64,000 bases of DNA from Gemmatimonadota bacterium (GTDB lineage Bacteria > Gemmatimonadota > Gemmatimonadetes > Gemmatimonadales > Gemmatimonadaceae): assembly GCA_016182795.1 (NCBI GenBank), contig JACPFW010000001.1:16248-80247 (forward strand), written 5' to 3'. This document shows, in pieces, positions 50,555-57,840 of this stretch. A program made the position numbers and the translations under genes. The notes below the pieces were generated by a model. That model was not told the DNA's origin and searched no databases. It worked only from the letters and a program-made list of their open reading frames with translations. Every line of letters begins with the position of its first letter. Within the stretch, counting starts at the first letter, position 1.

Positions 50555-53551
50555 TCACGGCGCGACCGTCAGCCCGAGTTGGGTGACGAGCCGATCGGCT
50601 TGGCGCGGCCACGGCAGTTCGTGCATCAGCGCTGCGCCGGCGGCTCCCCGTCGGCGCGCGCCAACCCGGTCGTCGTACGCCGCTTCCATCCGTTCGACGA
50701 GTTCATCGGGGTCCGACTCGCCCCAGCAGAGCGTGCCGCCGTATAGCGCCGGCGCGCGCACGATCGGAGCCTGCTGCCCAAGGGCATAGCACGTGTCGAC
50801 TCCGATGAGATTGAGGTGCCCGGTGTTGGCCGCGAGCACCACGGGCGCCCCGCAGGCCATCGCTTCCATCGCGACCAGATTGGTGCCGCCCTCGCAGCGG
50901 TTCGGGAAGACGGCCACGTCCACGTCGCGCAGCACCGACGCGATCACGGCATGCGTCTGCAGGCCGAGATCGAGCACGGACTCGGGCGGAATGCCGTGTC
51001 GCGCGAGCCAGGGCACCACCTGCAGCTGCCCGGCCACGACGTCGGGCAACCCGTGTACGTACCCCATCGCATCGAGGCCGGCCATCGTCGCCGGCCAATG
51101 GTTGTGCCACGCGGTCACCAGCACGGCGTCGTCGTGCCGCGCGCGGAACCGGCGAAAGGCCTCCACGACGATATCCTGCCCTTTGCGATACTCGAGCTTG
51201 CCGCCGCTGAACACGAGGAACCGGTCGCCGAGCGTGCCGCTGGGCGGGCCGGGGTGGAACAGGGCAGGGTCCACGCCCTGCAGCAGCAGCGACACCTGGC
51301 GCACGCCAAGTGCCTTGAGGTACTCCGCGTTCCACGTGGAGCCGGCAATGATGCTGTCGTACGCGTTGACGCGCGCGAGCGCCGCTGCATCCCACGCGGT
51401 GTCTTCAAAGAAGATCGTCCCCACATGCGGCGCGCCACGCGGCGCTTCGGCGGTCGGGTCACCCAGGGCATGGTTGCCGAGCGCCACCAGCCGCGCGCGC
51501 ACGTTGCCCGCGGCGCGTGGCGCGACACGCAGGTCGCCGACCGCCGCGCGCTGCAGCGGCGACAACCCGTCGAGCACCGGCGGCGACGCAAGAACCGGCT
51601 CCACGTGCGCGCTGCGCCGCAGCGCGATGGCGAGATGCATGCCGTACGTCCCCCAGCCGGACTGCACCCCAATTGGCCACGCGATCTCCAACGGCCTCCG
51701 GTCGCTGGTCAGCGCGCGCCCGGCCGGGGCGCGTCCCGTCGGCGCCATGTCGCGCCGCGGCGCGAGATCCGCGCACACCGCGGCGATCACGTCGGCCCAG
51801 GCGCCGTGGCGCGGCTGTCGGTAGATGCGCATCGACTCGTACCACGGCGAATCGGTGCGGTCCACCATCCACCGCCAGTCGGGGACGTGCGGGCATAGCA
51901 TCCAGACGGGAGCCCCGAGCGCGCCGGCAAGGTGCGCGATCGACGTGTCGACCGTGATCACCAGATCGAGCGCGGCGATGGCTGCCGCGCTGTCGGAGAA
52001 GTCGTGCAGTGCCGGGTCGAGGTCAATCACACCTGCGGCGCCGGGCGCGCTGGCGAGCTGCGCCGCGGCCGGCCCTTTCTGCAGGCTCACGAAGGTGACA
52101 TCCTCCAAGGCCAGCAGCGGATCCAGCGTCGCGAGCGGCACCGAGCGCAGCAGGTCGCGCTGATGCGACGGATTCCCTGCCCACACCAGCCCCACGCGCA
52201 GCCGTCCGGGCAGGGAAGCCACGCGCTCGCCCACCGGGCGGGCCGGCGCGCGCAGATAGCCCGCGGCGTGGGGCACCGAGTCGGGTGTCGTGCCGCACAG
52301 CATCGGCAGACTCATGACGTATGCAAACGTGTCGAACGGAGGCAGCGGCTCACCCGGCGACACCGTCGCATCCACCCCCGTCATGTCGCGAAGCAGCGGC
52401 ACGAGCGACGCCGGACACTCAAGCAGCACACGCCCGGCGCCTCGCGCCTTGAGCACTGTGGCATACCGCGCGCACTGGATCACGTCGCCGATCCCCTGCT
52501 CGGCAATTATCAGAATCGAGCGGCCGGCCAGCGGCGCGCCATTCCACTCCTCAACCGCGAACCGCCGGCGCGTGAAGAGCACCGAGATGAGCCGCTTGCG
52601 CGCCTCAAAGGCCCGGAAGCCGTTCGCAAAGTCGCCGCGCAGCAGCGTGAGCACCGCGAGATTCCATAGGGCGTTGCGGTTGTCGGGCTCCAGCGCCAGC
52701 ACCTCGCGATGCAGCCGCTCCGCCTCCGCCCAATCCGCGCGCTCGAACGCGCAGTTTCCCAGCACGTTGAGCGCCTCGGCGTGGCCCGGATGCTCGGCCA
52801 CGAGTTGCGCGGCAATCTCGTGCGCCGCGTCAAGCTGGTTCATCTCCATTAAGAGCACGGCGAGATTCACGCGCGCCGCGGCGTGCGTGGGCGCCAGCGC
52901 GAGCGCTGCGTCGATTGCTGCGCGGGCGTCGTCGAACCGGCGTCGTTCCTTCTCGATGATTCCCAGATTGCTGAGCGCGTCGACATACGAGGCATCGACC
53001 ACCAGCGCCGCCCGCATGGCGTCGGCAGCCTCGTCCAGACGGCGCAGCCCGCGCAGGGCGATGCCGCGGTTGGCAATGGCGGGCGCGCTCGCTGGGTCGA
53101 GCTCGACGGCCCGATCGTAGGCCGCCAACGCCTCGTCGCAACGCTGTTCGCCGAGCAGCAGATTGCCGAGATCGATCCACCAGGCGGAGCGACCGGCGTC
53201 GCGCGCCACGGCCGCGGTGAGGGCTGCGATACCTTCGTCCGGACGCCGCAGCGCACCGAGCGCGAGGCCAAGGTTGTGGTGCGCCTCCGCATCCGACGGA
53301 TCGTGCGCGACCGACTGGCGGAAGCACCGCTCCGCCTCGGCGAGTTCGCCGCGGTCAGCGAGGATCGCGCCGAGGTTGTTCAGCGCGGGCGCGCACAGTG
53401 GGTCGAGCGCGAGCACCTGCCGGTAGCCGTCGGCGGCGTCGTTCAACGCGCCGCGCATGTGGCGGCGTGTGGCAGCGTCGAGCAGCGTGCGCGCCTGCGG
53501 CGCCGCGGTCGGCCGCGCTGCGCGCGGATGCGCCGTGCGCTGGCGCGACAT
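50555..53551 (-). CDS. TPR-GT9-GT4 protein, probable flagellin glycosyltransferase
   Basis: 998 residues. About eight TPR repeats cover 25-340 (ALNNLGAILADRGELAEAER is a clear one). A GT9/heptosyltransferase-like domain spans about 350-600 (SILIIAEQGIGDVIQCARYA and LVITVDTSIAHLAGALGAPV). A GT4-like domain occupies about 620-998 (LEYRKGQDIVVEAFRRFRAR, then CEGGTNLVAMEAMACGAPVV with the E-x7-E region). TPR plus glycosyltransferase is the layout of many protein O-glycosyltransferases. The ATG overlaps the fliW stop, and fliC follows after one gene, so flagellin is the likely substrate. The donor sugar is unknown. Confidence 0.85.
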   Translation of the reverse strand: MSRQRTAHPRAARPTAAPQARTLLDAATRRHMRGALNDAADGYRQVLALDPLCAPALNNLGAILADRGELAEAERCFRQSVAHDPSDAEAHHNLGLALGALRRPDEGIAALTAAVARDAGRSAWWIDLGNLLLGEQRCDEALAAYDRAVELDPASAPAIANRGIALRGLRRLDEAADAMRAALVVDASYVDALSNLGIIEKERRRFDDARAAIDAALALAPTHAAARVNLAVLLMEMNQLDAAHEIAAQLVAEHPGHAEALNVLGNCAFERADWAEAERLHREVLALEPDNRNALWNLAVLTLLRGDFANGFRAFEARKRLISVLFTRRRFAVEEWNGAPLAGRSILIIAEQGIGDVIQCARYATVLKARGAGRVLLECPASLVPLLRDMTGVDATVSPGEPLPPFDTFAYVMSLPMLCGTTPDSVPHAAGYLRAPARPVGERVASLPGRLRVGLVWAGNPSHQRDLLRSVPLATLDPLLALEDVTFVSLQKGPAAAQLASAPGAAGVIDLDPALHDFSDSAAAIAALDLVITVDTSIAHLAGALGAPVWMLCPHVPDWRWMVDRTDSPWYESMRIYRQPRHGAWADVIAAVCADLAPRRDMAPTGRAPAGRALTSDRRPLEIAWPIGVQSGWGTYGMHLAIALRRSAHVEPVLASPPVLDGLSPLQRAAVGDLRVAPRAAGNVRARLVALGNHALGDPTAEAPRGAPHVGTIFFEDTAWDAAALARVNAYDSIIAGSTWNAEYLKALGVRQVSLLLQGVDPALFHPGPPSGTLGDRFLVFSGGKLEYRKGQDIVVEAFRRFRARHDDAVLVTAWHNHWPATMAGLDAMGYVHGLPDVVAGQLQVVPWLARHGIPPESVLDLGLQTHAVIASVLRDVDVAVFPNRCEGGTNLVAMEAMACGAPVVLAANTGHLNLIGVDTCYALGQQAPIVRAPALYGGTLCWGESDPDELVERMEAAYDDRVGARRRGAAGAALMHELPWPRQADRLVTQLGLTVAP

Positions 53552-54021
53552 CAGCCGATCGATCCGAGATCGATTGGGTATCGCAGACCCAGCGCGTTCT
53601 CGGCGAGCACCAGCTGCACGCCGCGCCGGGAGCGCACGTCGAGGACCAGCGGCCCCTGCAAATTGATGGTTGCCGGTTCCCCGGCGCTGCGTGGCAGCGT
53701 GACAACCCCCAGCACGGCAATGCTGTCGGCGCTCGACGCGCCCAGCCGGGACAGCTGCTCGTCGGGAATGTCGAGTGTGTAACCCGGCACGGCGCGGAAC
53801 GGATCGAGCACGAAGAACGTGACCAGGCGCTCCGTCACCGCTTGCAGCCACGCGCATCCCGGATACCCGGCGTCGACCAGAATCCACTGCCGGCACGAGG
53901 GGAAGCCGGGAAGTCCGTCGGGAAACTCAAACATGCGTGCTTCCTCCACCGCAAACCGGCCGAGCAGCGAAGACTCCACGAGGCGCGTCGCGCCTGTGAA
54001 AAGCGGGGCGGCGGCGGTCAT
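53551..54021 (-). CDS. fliW: Flagellar assembly factor FliW
   Basis: 156 residues. EARMFEFPDGLPGFPSCRQW and FFVLDPFRAVPGYTLDI are family signatures, with RRGVQLVLAENALGLRYPI at the end. FliW binds flagellin and antagonises CsrA without competing for RNA. It overlaps flgL and the glycosyltransferase, so all three are co-translated. Confidence 0.94.
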   Translation of the reverse strand: MTAAAPLFTGATRLVESSLLGRFAVEEARMFEFPDGLPGFPSCRQWILVDAGYPGCAWLQAVTERLVTFFVLDPFRAVPGYTLDIPDEQLSRLGASSADSIAVLGVVTLPRSAGEPATINLQGPLVLDVRSRRGVQLVLAENALGLRYPIDLGSIG

Positions 54022-54923
54022 CGTAGGTAGTCCGTGAGTGACGTGTTCAGAATGCGCGACGTGGCGGCCAGCGCCGCCTGATACGCGGTCTGCCGGCTGA
54101 CCAGATCGGAGAGCGCCTCTTCGATATCCACATCCCGCAGGTCCGAAGCCGCTGCGGCGTGTTGCATGGCCAACGACTGGAGATTCGTATCGGCCACGTC
54201 GAGTGCGTTGACCCGCGCCCCCGTTTCGGCCGTCAGCGTCTGAACCGTGTCGAGGGCCCGGTCCACGCTCGGCAGCACGTCCGCCACCGAGCTGCGCTGT
54301 CCGGAGTTCAGCGCCGTCGCCAACCCCTGCAGCGCGGCGAGCACCCCGGTCGTCGCCGTGCCAAAGACCTGCGTGCCATCATGTCCGGTCGCCGCGCTCT
54401 GTGCGGCGCCGATTTCCACTGATCGCGTGCCGCTCGGTGCCGGTGTCGCAACCATGAACTGGTACACGGAGCCGCTGGTGTCCATGCTGAACGGCGCCGT
54501 CGTCGACCGATCGCCGCCGAACAGGTATTCGCCGCCGCTCTTCGTATTGGCGACCTGCACCGCCTGGGCCAACATTTGATTGAGTTCCGCTGCCATCGAC
54601 TGGCGCGCCGCATCATTAACCGTATCGGTGCCACCGGCCAGCCCCAGCTCCTTCGCGCGCGTGATGAGATCGGTGAGGCGATCCAGCGACCCCTGCTCGA
54701 GATTCAGGCGCGACGAGGCGGCGCGGATATTCCGTTGGTACTGCGTGACCGCGCGCGACTGCGAGTCGATCCGGATCACGGCGGACGCCGCCGTGGGATC
54801 CTCGGAGGCGCGTTCAAACCGGTGTCCGCTTGTGACGCGGAGTTGCGCGGCATCCATCTTCTCGCGTGCCGCGGTGAACTCCGCGAGGGCGCGCGCCGCC
54901 ATCTGATTATCGGTAATCCGCAT
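54018..54923 (-). CDS. flgL: Hook-filament junction protein FlgL
   Basis: HAP3, 301 residues. RITDNQMAARALAEFTAARE and RVTSGHRFERASEDPTAASA at the N-terminus, and DVDIEEALSDLVSRQTAYQA with AATSRILNTSLTDYLR at the C-terminus. First gene of an operon with fliW, behind its own sigma-54-type promoter. GGGGTAGG precedes the ATG. Confidence 0.95.
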   Translation of the reverse strand: MRITDNQMAARALAEFTAAREKMDAAQLRVTSGHRFERASEDPTAASAVIRIDSQSRAVTQYQRNIRAASSRLNLEQGSLDRLTDLITRAKELGLAGGTDTVNDAARQSMAAELNQMLAQAVQVANTKSGGEYLFGGDRSTTAPFSMDTSGSVYQFMVATPAPSGTRSVEIGAAQSAATGHDGTQVFGTATTGVLAALQGLATALNSGQRSSVADVLPSVDRALDTVQTLTAETGARVNALDVADTNLQSLAMQHAAAASDLRDVDIEEALSDLVSRQTAYQAALAATSRILNTSLTDYLR

Positions 54924-54962
54924 GACCTACCCCGTGGGGTGGATTTGTCCGCGATAGGGATA

Positions 54963-54978
54963 TGCACGATCCATGCCA
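54963..54978 (-). promoter_or_regulatory. Probable sigma-54 promoter of the flgL operon
   Basis: Minus-strand TGGCATGGATCGTGCA has GG and GC 10 bases apart. The -12 half is GTGC as at fliL and FkbM. It lies 40 bases before flgL. Confidence 0.7.
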
Positions 54979-54999
54979 CGAGAAATTTTGGCTGAAGGC

Positions 55000-55026
55000 T
55001 CAAGTTCTCTCGGCAGCGACCGACGC
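55000..55026 (+). promoter_or_regulatory. Possible sigma-28 promoter toward flgM
   Basis: TCAAGTTC-N11-ACCGACGC. The -35 equals that of fliC in 7 of 8 bases with the same spacing; the -10 is poorer. It would transcribe the small gene at 55029 and flgM. Confidence 0.4.
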
Positions 55027-55028
55027 TA

Positions 55029-55351
55029 TGAGCATGAGAAGCTCTCGTTGGCCCGACGCCAGTGCTCCGGTGCAGCGTTGGCCCGATCTGTTGCGGACGT
55101 TCTGCAATGGATCGGGCGGCGCGGTCGTCGATATCAACGCGCGCGAGGCCGACCGCGACGACGCCGTGCACGACGACGCCGGTGTGACCTCGGCGCTGGA
55201 GACCGCGCTGACCGTCGCCATGCGCAGCCGCGACGGTGCGGCGATCGCTCGCCGTCGGCGCGCCGCGTCGACGCCGCGCGCGCGCTGGAAGACCGCGTTG
55301 TCGCGCGACGCCGACGCATCCGGGCATCGTCACATCGATGCCACCCGATAG
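55029..55351 (+). CDS. Small hypothetical protein upstream of flgM
   Basis: 107 residues from the ATG at 55029; a start six bases later is equally possible. Composition is Arg/Ala/Asp-rich with a helix ALETALTVAMRSRDGAAIAR. Third codon positions are strongly GC, as in neighbouring genes, but there is no clear Shine-Dalgarno. Another frame is also open here but is far more Arg-rich. If this is not a gene, then the 510 bases from 54924 to 55433 hold only the two divergent promoters. Confidence 0.4.
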
Positions 55352-55433
55352 TGCGGAGGCACGCGCCGGCAGAATTCCCACGGTGTCTGGCAGCGCGCCA
55401 CGACACCACGCCCCAGACGGAGGACGCTAAAAG

Positions 55434-55724
55434 ATGAAGATAGGGCCACGCGTACCATCAGAATCGAGCGTCCCGCTCGACACCACGCGCGCCACGGAAC
55501 CGAAACGCGGCGAACCGCTGGCGACGACGCCGGCGTCGACCGCCCGCGTGCAGGTCGGCGACCGCGTGGAGCTGTCGCACGCGGCGCGCACGATGGCCGA
55601 AGCGACGCCACTCACCAAGTCGCAGGTCGAAGCGATTCGCAGTCGCATCGCCAGCGGCGTGTACGATGATCCGCGCGTGCTCGACGTCGTGGCCAGTCGC
55701 ATCCTGGCTCGAGGCGACGTCTAG
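55434..55724 (+). CDS. flgM: Anti-sigma-28 factor FlgM
   Basis: 96 residues. Disordered N-terminal half, then VELSHAARTMAEATPLTKSQ and a C-terminal helix pair EAIRSRIASGVYDD-PRVLDVVASRIL, typical of FlgM. GGAGG precedes the ATG by about 10 bases. It binds FliA until exported through the completed hook. Encoded opposite to flgL and well apart from fliA. Confidence 0.88.
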   Translation: MKIGPRVPSESSVPLDTTRATEPKRGEPLATTPASTARVQVGDRVELSHAARTMAEATPLTKSQVEAIRSRIASGVYDDPRVLDVVASRILARGDV

Positions 55725-55762
55725 GCCGTCGCGTCCACCCGTCCCTCTCCCAGGATCCGACC

Positions 55763-56137
55763 ATGAAGTTCCTCGTCGTCGATGACAGCGCCACCATGCG
55801 GCGCATCGTCGTGAACTCCCTCAGCCGCATCGGTTTCCAGTCCGTCGTCGAGGCCTGCGATGGCGCTGAGGCGCTGGAGAAGCTCGATGATTCCGTCGAG
55901 TTCGTGATCACGGACTGGAACATGCCGCGCATGACAGGGCTCGAACTGACTCAGGCCATTCGGGCGCTCCCCGGCCGGCAGCAGCTGCCCGTGCTGATGA
56001 TCACGGCGCGCTCGGCCAAGGAGGACATCGTCTCCGCCCTGGAATCGCACGTCAACAACTACATCGTCAAACCCTTCACGCCGCAGGTGCTGAAGGAGAA
56101 GATCGACGCGATGCGGGCGCAGGCGACGGCGGCCTGA
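55763..56137 (+). CDS. cheY: CheY, single-domain response regulator
   Basis: 124 residues. D7-D8, D51 in ITDWNMPRMTGLEL, T81, Y100 and K103 in NNYIVKPFTP. All receiver landmarks are canonical, including the NxYxxKPF loop of FliM-binding CheY proteins. It follows flgM by 38 bases. This is the better candidate of the two CheY genes for the motor signal. Confidence 0.92.
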   Translation: MKFLVVDDSATMRRIVVNSLSRIGFQSVVEACDGAEALEKLDDSVEFVITDWNMPRMTGLELTQAIRALPGRQQLPVLMITARSAKEDIVSALESHVNNYIVKPFTPQVLKEKIDAMRAQATAA

Positions 56138-56141
56138 CCCC

Positions 56142-56387
56142 ATGTCGAATCCGCGCCGCGACGACCTGCTCTTCGACGCCGAAACGCTCCTCCGCGTCGT
56201 GCGGGGTGAGATGCGCGTGCTCGACGCGCCCTCCTGCGCCGAGGCGCGAGAGCCTGCCCCGATGACGCGCGCGCCACACGGCGCCGAGCTCGGGAGCGCG
56301 CGCGTTGCGCCGCCGGCGTCCCACGGCGTGACGCGGGCGTCCCAGGGAGCCTGCCCGGGACGCCCGCTATCACCTGCGTCAGTCTGA
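56142..56387 (+). CDS. Small hypothetical protein after cheY
   Basis: 81 residues beginning four bases after the cheY stop. The first 28 residues (LLFDAETLLRVVRGEMRVLD) look like a real helix; the rest is low-complexity Ala/Pro/Arg. No family recognised. Confidence 0.4.
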   Translation: MSNPRRDDLLFDAETLLRVVRGEMRVLDAPSCAEAREPAPMTRAPHGAELGSARVAPPASHGVTRASQGACPGRPLSPASV

Positions 56388-56423
56388 CATCCTCAAGCAT
56401 CGGCCATCCCCAGGAGAACGTGA

Positions 56424-56834
56424 ATGTCGTCGCCAGCAACCTCGCGGACTCCATCCGGATGCGCCCCGATCGTCATCGTGGCTGAAGACGAGCCGACGAT
56501 TGGCGAAATGATCAGCATGCTGCTCGAGGAGCGCGGCTACGACGTGCGCCTGACCCGCGACGGCGTGGAGTGCTTGCGCCTGCTCGAAGACGCGCATCAC
56601 ACCGCCGCCGCGCTCCTGCTCGATCTGGGGCTCCCGCGGCTGGGAGGCGCCGAGGTGCTGCGCCGTCTGCGGGGCTTCGCGCCGGAACTGCCGGTGATTG
56701 TGATGAGCGGGGACCAGAGCCCCGCGACGATGGCGGCGCTGACCAGCCAGCCAGCGGTTTCGCTTCTCGCCAAACCGTTCGGGGGCAGTGCGCTCCGGTC
56801 GAGTCTGGCGCTGGCGGTCAGCGCAAGCCGGTAA
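56424..56834 (+). CDS. Receiver-only response regulator
   Basis: 136 residues. AEDE (acidic pair), D-L-G-L in LLLDLGLPRLGGAE as phospho-site, VMSGD and AKPFGG. There is no output domain. Possibly served by the large kinase at 57841, or part of the chemotaxis set. The ATG at 56424 gives a short Ser/Pro leader. Confidence 0.85.
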   Translation: MSSPATSRTPSGCAPIVIVAEDEPTIGEMISMLLEERGYDVRLTRDGVECLRLLEDAHHTAAALLLDLGLPRLGGAEVLRRLRGFAPELPVIVMSGDQSPATMAALTSQPAVSLLAKPFGGSALRSSLALAVSASR

Positions 56835-56912
56835 AGTCTGCCGGGAGAGGCCGTTTCTGCCGCCCGCAGGCTCGGTTCGACGCACGAAAAAGCGGAATAT
56901 CCGCCGAGCGCG

Positions 56913-56928
56913 TGGCATGATCTGTGCA
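56913..56928 (+). promoter_or_regulatory. Probable sigma-54 promoter of the FkbM gene
   Basis: TGGCATGATCTGTGCA on the plus strand has GG and GC 10 bases apart, with the same GTGC -12 variant as at fliL and flgL. It lies 49 bases before the GTG start. Confidence 0.7.
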
Positions 56929-56976
56929 GTGGACAAGGTGCGAGTCTCTAATGATCTCCCGCACCGTTGAGGGCCT

Positions 56977-57813
56977 GTGAGCGTTCCGCTACACGACCCC
57001 GTGTTCACGCCCCTGCCTATCTCGCTGCGGACCCCCCGCGGCGAATGCGCGGTCACGTTCGAGTTCGACCTCGAGAGCGACGTCCAGCGCCACATGCACG
57101 CGGTGCTCTCGAGCGGCGCCTTCTACGAGCCCGAGACGACGCTGCTGTTGCTCAGCGTGCTGCGGCCCGGCGATCGCTTCGTCGACGTCGGTGGGCACAT
57201 CGGCTACTTCTCGGTCATCGCGTCGCAGGTGGTCGGAGCGGCGGGGCGCGTATTCACGTTCGAGCCGGCGCCGGCAAACTACGCGCGTCTGGTGCGCCAC
57301 CTGACGCTGAACGCCTGCGTCAATGTCGTGCCGCTGCACCTGGCGGCGTCGGCGGAGGCGCGTGGCGTCACCCTACACCTGAACAGCGACAACGACGGGG
57401 GCCACGCGCTGTGGGATGTGCGCCAGCATCCGCTGAACGCGCGGTCGCGCGCGCTGCCACAGGCGCATGCCACGTGGGCGGTGCGCCTTGCGGACGTCGT
57501 CGGACGCGAGCCGGTGCGCGCCATGAAACTCGACATCGAGGGCGCCGAACTCGAGGCGCTGCACGGGGCCGAGCCGCTGCTCACCGGCGATGACGGCGTG
57601 CCGTTTATCATCGCCGAGATCAATCGCGGCGCGCTGCATGCCCTCGGCGCCAGTGAGGAGGCGCTGCGCGCGTACATGCACGACTGCGGCTACGATACCT
57701 GGCTGATGCGGGTCGAGGAGCCGCAGCTTTCGCGCCTCGAGCCCGGCACCAGTTTGCAGACTGAGAGCGTCTTCAATGTGCTGTTCTGGAAGCGCGGAGT
57801 CGCCCTTGGTTAA
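56977..57813 (+). CDS. FkbM-family methyltransferase
   Basis: 278 residues. SAM-binding DRFVDVGGHIGYFSVIASQV near 65-85, and MKLDIEGAELEALHGAEPLL in the second half, which are the two FkbM marks. FkbM enzymes O-methylate sugars or other small hydroxyls and are frequent in flagellin glycosylation clusters. A GTG start follows GAGGG closely. It has a sigma-54-type promoter of its own, which ties it to the flagellar regulon. Confidence 0.88.
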   Translation: MSVPLHDPVFTPLPISLRTPRGECAVTFEFDLESDVQRHMHAVLSSGAFYEPETTLLLLSVLRPGDRFVDVGGHIGYFSVIASQVVGAAGRVFTFEPAPANYARLVRHLTLNACVNVVPLHLAASAEARGVTLHLNSDNDGGHALWDVRQHPLNARSRALPQAHATWAVRLADVVGREPVRAMKLDIEGAELEALHGAEPLLTGDDGVPFIIAEINRGALHALGASEEALRAYMHDCGYDTWLMRVEEPQLSRLEPGTSLQTESVFNVLFWKRGVALG

Positions 57814-57840
57814 GCGTCGGCGCTCGGTGACGGTGGCGAC

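Noticed and set aside
53552-53896. N-terminal extension of the TPR-glycosyltransferase
   Set aside because: Overlaps fliW out of frame; the ATG coupled to the fliW stop is the better start.
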